Source: Stropharia rugosoannulata
Taxonomy: Eukaryota; Basidiomycota; Agaricomycetes; Agaricales; Strophariaceae
DNA: 64,000 nucleotides
Reading direction: 5' to 3'
Assembly: GCA_028532985.1 (NCBI GenBank)
Contig: JANCIK010000005.1
Span: forward strand, 1,680,501-1,744,500
The notes beneath the pieces are model-generated. The model worked only from the letters and a program-made list of their open reading frames with translations. It was not told the DNA's origin and ran no database searches. Below, in pieces: positions 39,875 to 49,548 of the stretch; the first letter of the stretch is position 1, and each line of letters begins with the position of its first letter. The position numbers and the translations under genes were made by a program.

Positions 39875-42595
39875 ATGGAGCAATGCAGCATTCACAGGCA
39901 CCACAGCACACGCAATCGGCCTCAGCAGAATGGTGTTGCTGAACGCGCCAATCGCACTATTGCTGAGCATGTCACTGCAATGCTTGTAGAGGCAAAGCTC
40001 CCACTCTCGTTTTGGCGACTTGCAGTCTTTGCTTACATTCACGTGTGGAACAGGCTACCTACGTTGTCTCTGACTGACTCTGTGCCCTACACTGCATGGC
40101 ATGGCAAGAAACCCGATATGAGCCATCTCCGTGTTTTTGGTTGTGCTGCTTACGTCTTTGTGCAGAGAGACAAACGCAAGTCACTGCAACCACATGTTGA
40201 GAAGTGCATTTTCGTCGGTTATCCTACAGGCTACAAAGGCTGGCAGTTCTACAATCCGTCCACTAAGAAGTATGTGATCTCGGAACGTGCTATCTTTGAT
40301 GAACGCAGCTTTCCTGGTTTGAAGGTCACTTCACCAATTAACCTGTTTCCAAAGGGCACACCTTCATACTTCTCAGATGTGCCAGATTCTGGGGGGGATT
40401 CAACTGCTGCCTATTTGCCTGACTTGGATACTGATGACTCGGATGCACCAACTGCACCTGCTTCGGCGGGACCAGCACCATCTGACTCGTTGTCTGAAGA
40501 CGAACACGATGCACCTACTCCCAACTCGCAGAAACCGACTACTGATGCGAAATCATCGAGTTTACCAAAGTGCTCAACTCTGCCTAATTCGCATTCTGGG
40601 AAATCACATGTGCATTCCGGTCCAACTGCTGGTCCTAGCAAGTCGAGTCAAGTACCATCGGATAGGGCGTCGAAAGACGAGTCTGACAGTACCACAGTCA
40701 AGTTGGAGTCATTGCATCGCATTCCGCAATCAACGAAAACACCAACATGCTCAACTCGACGAGATCAGCATTATGCCCCAAACGTGCCCAAACCGCCTCG
40801 TACTGTTGCACCTCCCATTCCTGTGGAACCCAAAGTCGTTGCTGAGCCTCTGAGACGCACTACACGTGAATCTCGACCTCCTGGCGAATGGTGGAAAGTC
40901 AAACCTACTGCTGTACCTCTACCGCCGTCTATGCCACCTTCTGAGACAGACGACCTCGATAATGGCGAACTCGATAGTTACACTGTTGACAAAGGCTTGG
41001 AAGAGGTTCAGTTTGCTGGTGCTGCTACTGTGTCAGATCCCAAGAACTACAAGCAGGCACTCAAGGGTGACGATGCAGACAGATGGCGAGATGCAGCAAA
41101 TGCAGAGTACAACACACTGCTGCAGAACAACACTTGGGAAATCGTCGACTTGCCACCTGGTGCAAAGGCTATTGGTTCTGGTTGGGTCTTCAAGGTCAAA
41201 CATCATGCAGATGGCACTGTGGAGCGTTACAAGGCTCGTATTGTCGCAAAGGGTTACAGTCAACGTCCTGGAGTCGATTACACCGAAGTCTTTGCTCCCA
41301 CCTTCTGTCCAGCAACCCTGCACATGATACTGGCTATTGCAGCTGCAGAGGACCTTGAGCTACACTCTGTGGACATTTCGTCTGCATTCACCAATGGTGA
41401 CTTGGATGAGGACATCTATATGCTGCAGCCTGAGGGATTTCACGAAGGCGCACCAAACAAGGTCTGCAAGCTGCGCAAATCGCTTTACGGTCTCAAGCAG
41501 TCAGCTAGGCAGTGGAACACAAAGTTGCATTCAGTTCTCACTGACATGGGTTTCAAGCGAGTGGAAGCAGACAGGTCAGTGTACATCTACTCAGATGGCA
41601 CAGTTCGCATTTTCGTGCCTATCTACATTGACGACATCACGTTTGCATCCAAATCGACTTCATCCATTGACCGTGCTGTGAAGCAACTCAGTAAACGATT
41701 CAAATGCAGGGATCTTGGTGCGACGGAGTTTCTACTAGGTGTTGGCATTACCAGGGATCGCAGCAAACGCAAGATTTCGCTCCACCAGCGCCAGTTCATT
41801 CTGGACATGCTTGAACACTACAGTATGCAAGATGCAATTCCTGTTACCACTCCCATGTCAGCTGGCACTGTCCTCACTCGTGCAATGGCACCTAGCAGCT
41901 CTGACGACATCGAGTTCATGCGAAATGTTCCCTACCTCAGCGCCATTGGTTCTCTCCAGTATCTCGCCACAATGACACGTCCTGACATCGCACACACTGT
42001 GTCCTATCTTGCTCGCTTTAACAGCAATCCTGGACCGCAGCATTGGACAGCAGTCAAGCACTTGTTCAAGTATTTGAAAGGAACACTTGAGTACAAGTTG
42101 GTTTACTCTGGTTCACTTGGTACAGATCTGTTCACAACTTATTGTGATGCTGCACACGGCGATTGCAAGGACACTGGACGCTCTACAGGTGGTTACGTCC
42201 TTCTCATGGCTGGTGGTGCAATTAGCTGGTCTAGCAAGTTGCAGAGCATTGTGACGCTCTCAACCACTGAAGCTGAGTTTGTTGCTGCGGTTGAGGCTGG
42301 CAAGGAGATCTCATGGATGCGCAACATACTTCGCGAGTTTGGCTTCATGATTCCGGTTCCCTCCACACTGCACATTGACAATCAGTCTGCTATCAGTGTA
42401 TCGAAGAACCCAGAGCACCACGGACGCACGAAGCACCTCGACCTTCGTTTTTACTGGCTACGTGATGCTGTACAGAACAGGATCATCACACCTTCGTTTA
42501 TACCAACCGCACAGCAGGTAGCTGACATTCTCACCAAACCGCTCTCAGCAGCGAAAGTAGATTACTGTCGCTCTCACATGGGAGTTAGACCATAG
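39875..42595 (+). CDS. copy 6 pol 3' frame: IN end, linker, RT, RNase H
   Basis: 906 uninterrupted codons: integrase tail with the catalytic Glu (NGVAERANRTI), GKKPDMSHLRVFG, the linker (VGYPTGYKGW, PPGEWWKVKP), RT (GSGWVFKVKHHADG, DISSAFTNGDLDEDIY, YIDD) and RNase H (YCDAAHGD, STTEAEFVAA, HIDNQS), ending CRSHMGVRP. The ATG is an internal Met, so this is the 3' two-thirds of a polyprotein rather than a separate gene. RT and RNase H look intact; whether the frame is ever translated without the upstream part is unknown. Confidence 0.85.
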   Translation: MEQCSIHRHHSTRNRPQQNGVAERANRTIAEHVTAMLVEAKLPLSFWRLAVFAYIHVWNRLPTLSLTDSVPYTAWHGKKPDMSHLRVFGCAAYVFVQRDKRKSLQPHVEKCIFVGYPTGYKGWQFYNPSTKKYVISERAIFDERSFPGLKVTSPINLFPKGTPSYFSDVPDSGGDSTAAYLPDLDTDDSDAPTAPASAGPAPSDSLSEDEHDAPTPNSQKPTTDAKSSSLPKCSTLPNSHSGKSHVHSGPTAGPSKSSQVPSDRASKDESDSTTVKLESLHRIPQSTKTPTCSTRRDQHYAPNVPKPPRTVAPPIPVEPKVVAEPLRRTTRESRPPGEWWKVKPTAVPLPPSMPPSETDDLDNGELDSYTVDKGLEEVQFAGAATVSDPKNYKQALKGDDADRWRDAANAEYNTLLQNNTWEIVDLPPGAKAIGSGWVFKVKHHADGTVERYKARIVAKGYSQRPGVDYTEVFAPTFCPATLHMILAIAAAEDLELHSVDISSAFTNGDLDEDIYMLQPEGFHEGAPNKVCKLRKSLYGLKQSARQWNTKLHSVLTDMGFKRVEADRSVYIYSDGTVRIFVPIYIDDITFASKSTSSIDRAVKQLSKRFKCRDLGATEFLLGVGITRDRSKRKISLHQRQFILDMLEHYSMQDAIPVTTPMSAGTVLTRAMAPSSSDDIEFMRNVPYLSAIGSLQYLATMTRPDIAHTVSYLARFNSNPGPQHWTAVKHLFKYLKGTLEYKLVYSGSLGTDLFTTYCDAAHGDCKDTGRSTGGYVLLMAGGAISWSSKLQSIVTLSTTEAEFVAAVEAGKEISWMRNILREFGFMIPVPSTLHIDNQSAISVSKNPEHHGRTKHLDLRFYWLRDAVQNRIITPSFIPTAQQVADILTKPLSAAKVDYCRSHMGVRP

Positions 42596-42626
42596 TGTAT
42601 ATACTGTAGTATAGAGACTGCCTTGG

Positions 42627-42637
42627 TCACGGGGGAG
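42627..42637 (+). other. copy 6 polypurine tract
   Basis: TCACGGGGGAG directly before the 3' LTR, the expected primer for plus-strand DNA. Confidence 0.75.
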
Positions 42638-42840
42638 TGTTAGATTACATGGATTGGACTGACCATCAGCAGTAGATTAGATATCGCGTACTATAATTAG
42701 TACGCTCCATATATAGTTAATCTCGCTTATGGTAGTATATAAGGCATGTACTAGTGTAGATGCCTCTTAATCTCTTACCACCACCATCTCTGTGTGAGTT
42801 AGGTTCGCTCTCTGCGCCTGTAAGCAGTCTGCTTTCAACA
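42638..42840 (+). repeat. copy 6 3' LTR
   Basis: 203 bp, one substitution from the 5' LTR; followed by CATAC. Confidence 0.95.
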
Positions 42841-44539
42841 CATACCTGGGCATATTTAGCAGTGATCCATTCAGGATCATAGCAGTGCTTCCAGAAGGGA
42901 CAATGCCTTCTGTCAGTGGCGCTGTGGTCCCCTCTGCAGTTGGGGCACCTGGGCGCATGTGGACAGTCGTCACCTTTTGGGGTGGGCGCGACGGGAGGGT
43001 TTGCCTTGGGGTTCCCTTTGCAGAGACCGCAGAGCTGACGGTGCGAAGCCGCATCATGCAGACCGCTGCAATGAGGGCAGCGCACGTGGAACGCGCGGCA
43101 TGCCGATGTAGGGTGCCCCACCTATAGCAACGAGTGCAAAGTGAGACACCGACGCGAGCCCTGGCCGCCATGATGCGGCAAACCCGGCCCTTAAACATAA
43201 TCGTGCGCCCAATAAGGTGCTTGGCTCAGGTGCCCTGTTGGGAGTCCCAGACCTCAAAGTACGCAGTAGAATTAGAACTGGCCTTGGATACACGATCAAG
43301 TCGGACAGAGGACCGAAGCTTGAAATCGGGAGCGAGGGGAGATGCCTTCATGACAGTCTCGACCTCGTCGGCAGTAGTCTTCACCATGGTGAACGGCGAC
43401 ATAAAAGTGGGGATGTTGATGATCTTAAGATAAGACCAGGACTGGGGAAGGTCAACCACGTACTTCATACCCTCCCAGGGGGAGTTACGGAACATGGGTT
43501 CAAGACTCCAATACAAAGCGTCCAGCGTGTGAGCAGTGGGCACCTCGTTTGTGGCAAGGGACCAGCCTTCGTACGCGACAGAGGCAGAAAGGACCCGGAA
43601 TTTCGACTTCTCAGCGATGAAGACAGAGTTAGCCGCCTTGACAAGATTGTCGAGGCTAAGATTGTTCGCTTGCGGGCCCTTAGAAGGGTCCGCGAACGTG
43701 AGGAAGGCCTGCTTCCGGGTAGGGCCGGAAGCAGTGTAGGAAGGAGGCCCGCGCTTGCGCTTGGGTTGAGAGCCAGAGGCTTGCTGCTGGATCTCGATGA
43801 TCTGGCAAGCGGGAATGTTGGGGAGGGCCTGGGCGAGCTGAACAAGCCCGGCCTGGCCCTTGCCAATGTTGGAAGGGGGGATGCGCGTCTTGGCCGCTGC
43901 CGAATAGGACTTACGTGGCTTGGTCGCGAGGTTGATAGCCGGCGGCTTGGGGGGCCGCTGATACTGGAGGACGGGCTGGGATGGCCGAGGGTTTACATGA
44001 CCGGTTACCCAGGATCGTTTAGGAGCCGGGGTCTCGGTCTCAGCCTCCGAGGACTCTTCAGACCCCGACTCGGCCGAGGCCGGAGGGGGGAGAGGGACAG
44101 CGGAAGCAGGGGGGGCAACAGATGCAGTGGGGGCCCCTTCGCTATCAGAGGCGGTGTCCATCGCAGCTTGAGGTTGTGCCCATGGGATGCCGGAAGCCCT
44201 GTTGACAAGGCCGAGCAGCGCAAGGCGGAGATCGTTTGGGTTATGAGCCTCATCTTCGTAGTTGTCCCAGTTGGAATTAAGATCGAGCCAGGCCGTGGTC
44301 TCGTTCAGGGCGTGCACAATAGCTTCGAGGTCCAAATTTGCAGCCTCATCGGTGCAGACGAGGTTAAGGAATTGAGGCGTTGGCAGAGAGGAATCCGTCC
44401 CCCCCCCGGAAGAGGAGGCAGGTAGAGAAGAGGAGCGGTCGTCGCCACGAGCCGTCCAGGAGTCATTGTCAGAAGAGTTGCCGCCCATGGAAGTGTCCGT
44501 AGGAGGGGCAGGTGCCAGCCTCGAGCTGGATCGAGGCAT
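42841..44539 (-). pseudogene. LINE5 ORF1 body, one premature stop
   Basis: From ATG at 44537-44539 there are 437 open codons: a Ser/Pro-rich N-terminus, DLEAIVHALNET, an Ala/Pro-rich hinge, KPKRKRG-like basic stretch, then SKFRVLSASVAYEGW and VVDLPQSWSYLK. A TGA replaces an Arg codon after WDSQQGT (about 43226). Beyond it the same frame continues with zinc knuckles CTRCYRWGHPTSAC, CPHCSGLHD and CPNCRGDHS up to the copia break at 42841. It is an RNA-binding ORF1 protein, shown more fully here than in LINE2. Confidence 0.87.
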
Positions 44540-44640
44540 AGAGGGGTTGGGAAGGGAGCTCGAGCAAGAGTGTTGGTCAATATGAAGAGTGGTGAGCTAG
44601 ACTGCACAGCCACCAGATGGGAGTACCGGAAAGAGAAGCG
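44540..44640 (-). other. LINE5 5' UTR
   Basis: About 100 nt upstream of ORF1, matching the 5' end of LINE2. An internal promoter would be expected here; none is recognised. Confidence 0.6.
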
Positions 44641-44645
44641 ATGAT

Positions 44646-46102
44646 GGTTTATGGAGCAATGCGGCATTCACAGACGACACAGCACACGCAATCGGCCCCA
44701 GCAGAATGGTGTTGCTGAACGTGCTAATCGCACTATTGCTGAGCACGTCACTGCATTGCTTGTAGAGGCAAAGCTCCCACTCTCGTTTTGGCGACTTGCA
44801 GTGTTTGCTTACATTCACGTGTGGAACAGGCTCCCTACGTCGTCTCTGACTGACTCTGTGCCCTACACTGCATGGCATGGCAAGAAACCCGATATGAGCC
44901 ATCTCCGTGTTTTTGGTTGTGCTGCGTATGTCTTTGTGCAGAGAGACAAACGCAAGTCACTGCAACCACACGTTGAGAAGTGCATCTTCGTCGGTTATCC
45001 TACAGGCTACAAAGGCTGGCAGTTCTACAATCCGTCCACTAAGAAGTATGTGATCTCGGAACGTGCTATCTTTGACAAACGCAGTTTTCCTGGTTTGAAG
45101 GTCACTTCACCAATCAACCTGTTTCCAAAGGGCATGCCTTCACACTTCTCAGATGTGCCAGATTCTGGGGGGGATTCAACTGCTGCCTATTTGCCTGACT
45201 TGGATACTGATGACTCGGACGCACCAACTGCACCTCCTTCGGCTGGACCGGCAACATCTGACTCGTCGTCAGACGACGAACACGATGCACCTACTCCCAA
45301 CTCGCAGAAACCCACTGCTAGTGTGAAATCATCGAGTTTACCAAAGTGCTCAACTCTGCCTAATTCGCATTCTGGGAAATCACATGTGCACTCCGGTCCA
45401 ACTGCTGGTCCTAGCAAGTCGAGTCAAGTACCATCGGATAGGGCGTCGAAAGACGAGTCTGACAGTACCACAGTCAAGTTGGAGTCATTGCATCGCATTC
45501 CGCAATCAATGAAAACACCAACATGCTCAACTCGACAAGATCAGCATTATGCCCCAAACGTGCCCAAACCGCCTCGTACTGTTGCACCTCCCATTCCTGT
45601 GGAACCCAAAGTCGTTGCTGAGCCTCTGAGACGCACTACACGTGAATCTCGACCTCCTGGTGAATGGTGGAAAGTCAAACCTGCTATTGTGCCCCTCCTG
45701 CCGTCTACACCGCCTTCTGAGACTGATGACCTTGATAACAACGAACTTGACAGTTACACTGTTGACCAAGGCTTGGAAGAGGTTCAGTTTGCTGGTGCTG
45801 CTACTGTGTCAGATCCCAAGAACTACAAGCAGGCACTCAAGGGGGACAATGCAGACAGATGGCGAGACACAGCAAATGCAGAGTACAACACACTGCTGCA
45901 GAACAACACATGGGAAATCGTCGACTTGCCACCTGGTGCAAAGGCTATTGGTTCTGGTTGGGTCTTCAAGGTCAAGCATCATGCAGATGGCACTGTGGAG
46001 CGTTACAAGGCTCGTATCGTCGCAAAGGGCTACAGTCAGCGTCCTGGAGTCGATTACACCGAAGTCTTTGCTCCCACCTTCCGTCCAGCAACCTTGCGCA
46101 TG
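44646..46102 (+). pseudogene. copia copy 5 continued: IN end, linker, RT start
   Basis: It resumes integrase after LINE5 (FMEQCGIHRRHS, NGVAERANRTI), the linker with VGYPTGYKGW and PPGEWWKVKP, and RT as far as TFRPATLRM, with an open frame of about 480 codons. It then breaks into an inverted LTR piece, so the RT active site and RNase H are missing. Confidence 0.88.
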
Positions 46103-46227
46103 ATCTACACTAGTACATGCCTTATATACTACCATAAGCTAGATTAACTATATATGGAGCGTACTAATTATAGTACACGATATCTAATCTACTGCTGATG
46201 GTCAAGTCCAATCCATGTAATCTAACT
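46103..46227 (-). repeat. partial copia LTR, inverted
   Basis: Reverse complement of the first about 125 bp of a group A LTR (ends CCATGTAATCTAAC). It abuts leader of copy 7 on its right. Neither PBS nor polypurine tract is attached. Confidence 0.8.
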
Positions 46228-46355
46228 CGTCATTCACACAACTCGATCACACATGTTCCGCATCGTTGAACTATACCTTCGTTCACGTTTGCGCCATTAC
46301 TAGCTACCACCTCATACCACATTACGTCTATCACCACTTCGCTTCACCTGCAATC
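46228..46355 (+). other. short leader piece of copia copy 7
   Basis: The last part of a group A leader with an internal deletion, upstream of the gag ATG at 46356. Confidence 0.65.
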
Positions 46356-46937
46356 ATGAGCTTCTTTGCAACACCTCAGTTTGACAAACTGAGCACTGCC
46401 AACTACCAACTCTGGTCTTGCAACATGAAAGCATGGTTATGCTCTCAGGAGCTATGGCGTCTGGTTACAGGTGAATGCAAGTGTCCTCTGCTCTCTCTTA
46501 CGCCGTCCATGGCTGAGATCGAGGCACACAAGTCGACTGCTGCTGCTGTTTACATCCACAGTCATGTTCAGAACGAGCTGAAATCACACTTGGCTCACAT
46601 TCTGCATGACCCAGTTAGCATGTGGTCCACTCTGGCAGCTGTTGGTCAAATGGCACACTCTGCTTCGCCCCCAGCAGAGGAGACGTCGCAAATCGTCGAG
46701 TATGCAGGTTTTGCATCTGCACTTGCTACGGGTGATGCACAAGGCAACGATTTCGACTGGCTTGCAGATACAGGTGCAACTAGCCATATGACACCTCATC
46801 GAGACTGGATTGTGGAGTACAAACCTCACTGTGTCCCAATTCGTCTTGCAGATGATTCCATCGTCTACTCTGAGGGTGTTGGCAATGTGGTGTTCCATCC
46901 AGTCATCAATGGCAAGAAAGCGAACACTGTAGTGTAG
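46356..46937 (+). pseudogene. copia gag-PR (copy 7)
   Basis: Same short gag-PR frame as copy 6, with an additional 12-nt loss after EAHK, DTGATSHMT protease motif, and the same GTAGT duplication giving TAG at its end. Confidence 0.87.
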
Positions 46938-47521
46938 TCATTAAATGTGTTCTGCATGTCCCCAAGTTGCGCAACAACCTGCTTGCGTGCCCATCATAGC
47001 CATGCACACATCAACAAGCTGCTCACCAAGGGTCTGGTCACTGGCATGCTCGTAACGTTGAAAGAGCAACCAGATCCGATTTGCGAACCATGCTTAGCTG
47101 GCAAGATGACATCTGGCACATTTCCGAGCTCAACTCGCAAATCGACCAAACCGCTGGAATTGGTGCATTCTGACTTGCATGGTCTGCTCTCAGTGCCTTC
47201 GCCTGAGGGACATCGCTACTGGATCACATTCATCAACGACTGCACTCACCTGCATGCTGTCATGTTCCTGAAGCGCAAGTCGGACGCATTTGATGCATTC
47301 AAGGTGTACAAGGCATATGCAGAGAACCAGCTGAATGCGAAAATCAAGGCAATGCAGGATGACAAGGCTGGTGAATACATGTCAAACGAGTTTATACGGT
47401 TTATGGAGCAATGCAGCATTCACAGGCGCCACAGCACACGCAATCGGCCTCAGCAGAATGGTGTTGCTGAACGTGCCAACCGCACTATTGCTGAGCACGT
47501 CACTGCAATGCTTGTAGAGGC
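46938..47521 (+). pseudogene. copia pre-integrase/integrase (copy 7), truncated
   Basis: It shares the LLAC to HHSHAHINK deletion of copy 6 but keeps the integrase core: HSDLHGL, MQDDKAGEYMSNEF and NGVAERANRTI (D-35-E spacing). It ends at AMLVEA against the inverted LTR at 47522. Confidence 0.87.
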
Positions 47522-47725
47522 TGTTGAAAGCAGACTGCTTACAGGCGCAGAGAGTGAATCTAACTCACACAGAGATGATGGTGGTAAGAGATTAAGAGGC
47601 ATCTACACTAGTACATGCCTTATATACTACCATAAGCGAGATTAACTATATATGGAGCGTACTAATTATAGTACGTGATATCTAATCTACTGCTGATGGT
47701 CAAATCCAATCCATGTAATCTAACA
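47522..47725 (-). repeat. copia LTR, 3' LTR of minus-strand copy 8
   Basis: 204 bp, complete from TGTTGAAAGC to TCTAACA in reverse, with the polypurine tract complement (CTCCCCCGTGACC) directly to its right. It belongs to the RNase H remnant at 47769-48574. Confidence 0.9.
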
Positions 47726-47768
47726 CTCCCCCGTGACCAAGGCAGTCTCTATACTACAGTATATACAC

Positions 47769-48574
47769 TATGGTTGAACTCCCATGTGAGAGCGACAGTA
47801 ATCTACTTTCGCTGCTGAGAGCGGTTTGGTGAGAATGTCAGCCACCTGTTGTGTTGTGGGTATAAACAAGGTTGTAATGACTCTGTTATGTACAGCGTCG
47901 CATAGCCAGTAAAAGCAAAGGTCAAGGTGCTTCATGTGTCCGTGGTGCTCTGGATTCTTCGATACACTGATAGCAGACTGGTTGTCGATGTGCAGTGTGG
48001 AGGGAACCGGAATTGTGAAGCCAAACTCGCGCAGTATGTTGCGCATCCAGGAGATCTCCTTGCCAGCCTCAACCGCAGCAACAAACTCAGCTTCAGTGGT
48101 TGAGAGCGTCACAATGCTCTGCAACTTGCTAGACCAGCTAATTGCACCACCAGCCATGAGAACGACGTATCCACCAGTAGAGCGTCCAGTGTCCTTGCAA
48201 TCGCCGTGTGCAGCATCACAGTAAGTTGTGAACAGATCTGTACCAAGTGAACCAGAGTAAACCAGCTTGTACTCAAGTGTTCTTTTCAGATACTTGAACA
48301 AGTGCTTGACTGCTGTCCAGTGCTGCGGTCCAGGATTGCTGTTAAAGCGTGCAAGATAGGACACAGTGTGTGCGATGTCAGGACGTGTCATTGTGGCGAG
48401 GTACTGGAGAGAACTGATGGCGCTGAGGTAGGGAACGCTTCGCATGAACTCGATGTCGTCAGAGCTGCTAGGTGCCATTGCACGAGTTAGCACAGTGCCA
48501 GCTGACATGGGAGTGGTGACAGGAATTGCATCTTGCATACTGTAACGTTCAAGCATGTCCAGAATGAACTGGCG
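47769..48574 (-). pseudogene. copia RT end and RNase H (copy 8)
   Basis: Minus strand from RQFILDMLERYSMQDAIPV through RNase H (YCDAAHGD, STTEAEFVAA, HIDNQS, LTKPLSAAKVDYCRSHMGV) to its normal stop. It is cut on the right by the first LTR of the tandem array inside QRQFIL. Confidence 0.9.
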
Positions 48575-48780
48575 TGTTAGATTACATAGGCAATCATCAC
48601 CATCAGCAGTTAAGATTAGATAGTGCGGACTATAATTAGTTCGCTCCACATTTAGCTTAGTTCGCTCCTGGTAGTATATATAGCATGTACTAGTGTAGAT
48701 GCCTCTTAATCATCCATTACTACTACCATCCCACCTGAGTTAGGGGCGCTCTCTGTGCCTATAAGCATCCGCTTTTAACA
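48575..48780 (+). repeat. group B LTR, unit 1
   Basis: 206 bp, TGTTAG...TTTTAACA, with TATATATAG as TATA box and the hairpin at 48625-48644. It shares its ends and middle (CATGTACTAGTGTAGATG) with group A but differs in between. Confidence 0.93.
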
Positions 48781-48804
48781 GGTTATGAGCCCTGCGCTCT
48801 GAGC
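48781..48804 (+). other. unit 1 primer-binding site
   Basis: GGTTATGAGCCCTGCGCTC, complementary to an initiator tRNA anticodon arm as in group A. Confidence 0.75.
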
Positions 48805-49548
48805 AGTCCCTACTCATTGCTACTCTCTCTTATTCTCACTCTCCTTTCACCTGGGTGGCTTGGTACTTAACCTAACACTCATTCGCGCTCGTTTCGCCTC
48901 GTTGTTTCACGAGCAGGACCGCCACGTCACGACCGTCGTTCTGGTACCACTCTCGTTCCGCGAGCTCAATCGGTCCTCGTGCAATTCGCTTTTTTTTCTT
49001 TACAGGTCTACTGCACTCTCTTGGTTTCACCAGAGACTGCTTCAGCTTTGGGCTTCCCAGAGCTGTCCGCTCTTTTGCGCTTTTAGGGCTTCCTGATCGT
49101 CGCCCCACTCCGTTCTTTCGAGGATCCACTCTCCATACGTCCCCCTCGCTACCTGCCGACTGCCACGTCACTACGCTCCGTCGTTCTTCCGCAATCGACC
49201 GGTCTTCACCAGAGTGCTCAACTCCTCGAGTTAGGACCTCGAAATTTGTTCAGCTCACTGCGACCTCCCATCGACGTCGACTCCGTTGCAACTCAGCATA
49301 CCGATTTCTTGATCATCGATACATCGAGCCCCTAAGTCTCATCTCCATTGGTTGCATCGTTGTCGAGCAATTCACACTTTAGTACCCAAGTGCTCAACTC
49401 CTCGAGTTTGCAACTCCAATTTTGTCGTCGTTGCCACGCCTCGAGTTCGTCGTTGTTACCCCTATAACTTGGCAGTCCTAGGTTTCGCGTGTTCGACTAT
49501 CGGTCCACCCACTCTCACGTCGATCGCATCTCTCATCGTTCTGCAATC
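48805..49548 (+). other. unit 1 leader
   Basis: About 745 nt, diverged from the group A leader but with the same paired GTGCTCAACTC motifs (49214, 49390) and a pyrimidine tract ending CTTTACAGGT near 49005. Short frames are present but differ between units through indels; not coding. Confidence 0.65.

Larger units (their letters stand above)
38059..42840 (+). mobile_element. copia copy 6: complete, young group A element
   Basis: 4782 bp with LTRs at 38059-38261 and 42638-42840 (203 bp each, one difference), PBS, polypurine tract and a 5-bp duplication CATAC (38054-38058, 42841-42845). It sits inside LINE5 near the ORF1-ORF2 border. One change in 203 positions means a very recent insertion, though its gag-PR and integrase are defective. 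Proteins must have come from another copy. Confidence 0.96.
33627..44640 (-). mobile_element. LINE5: near full-length LINE hosting a copia
   Basis: Poly(T) of 33 nt at 33627-33659, ORF2, ORF1 and the 5' end GAGAAGCG at 44640. Without the copia at 38059-42840 it is about 6.23 kb, the length of LINE2 without its insert. The target duplication GGTTTATGGAGCAA occurs at 33613-33626 and 44646-44659, with ATGAT extra at the 5' junction. Long tail and few lesions indicate a young copy. Confidence 0.93.

Noticed and set aside
43217..44425. A 402-codon plus-strand frame opposite LINE5 ORF1
   Set aside because: It is the antisense shadow of ORF1, low-complexity and without a recognisable domain, while the minus strand has conserved zinc knuckles and matches LINE2 ORF1.
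48860..49096. Small leader ORF before gag in each array unit
   Set aside because: Its length and C-terminus change between units through run-length indels, and it has no counterpart in group A leaders.
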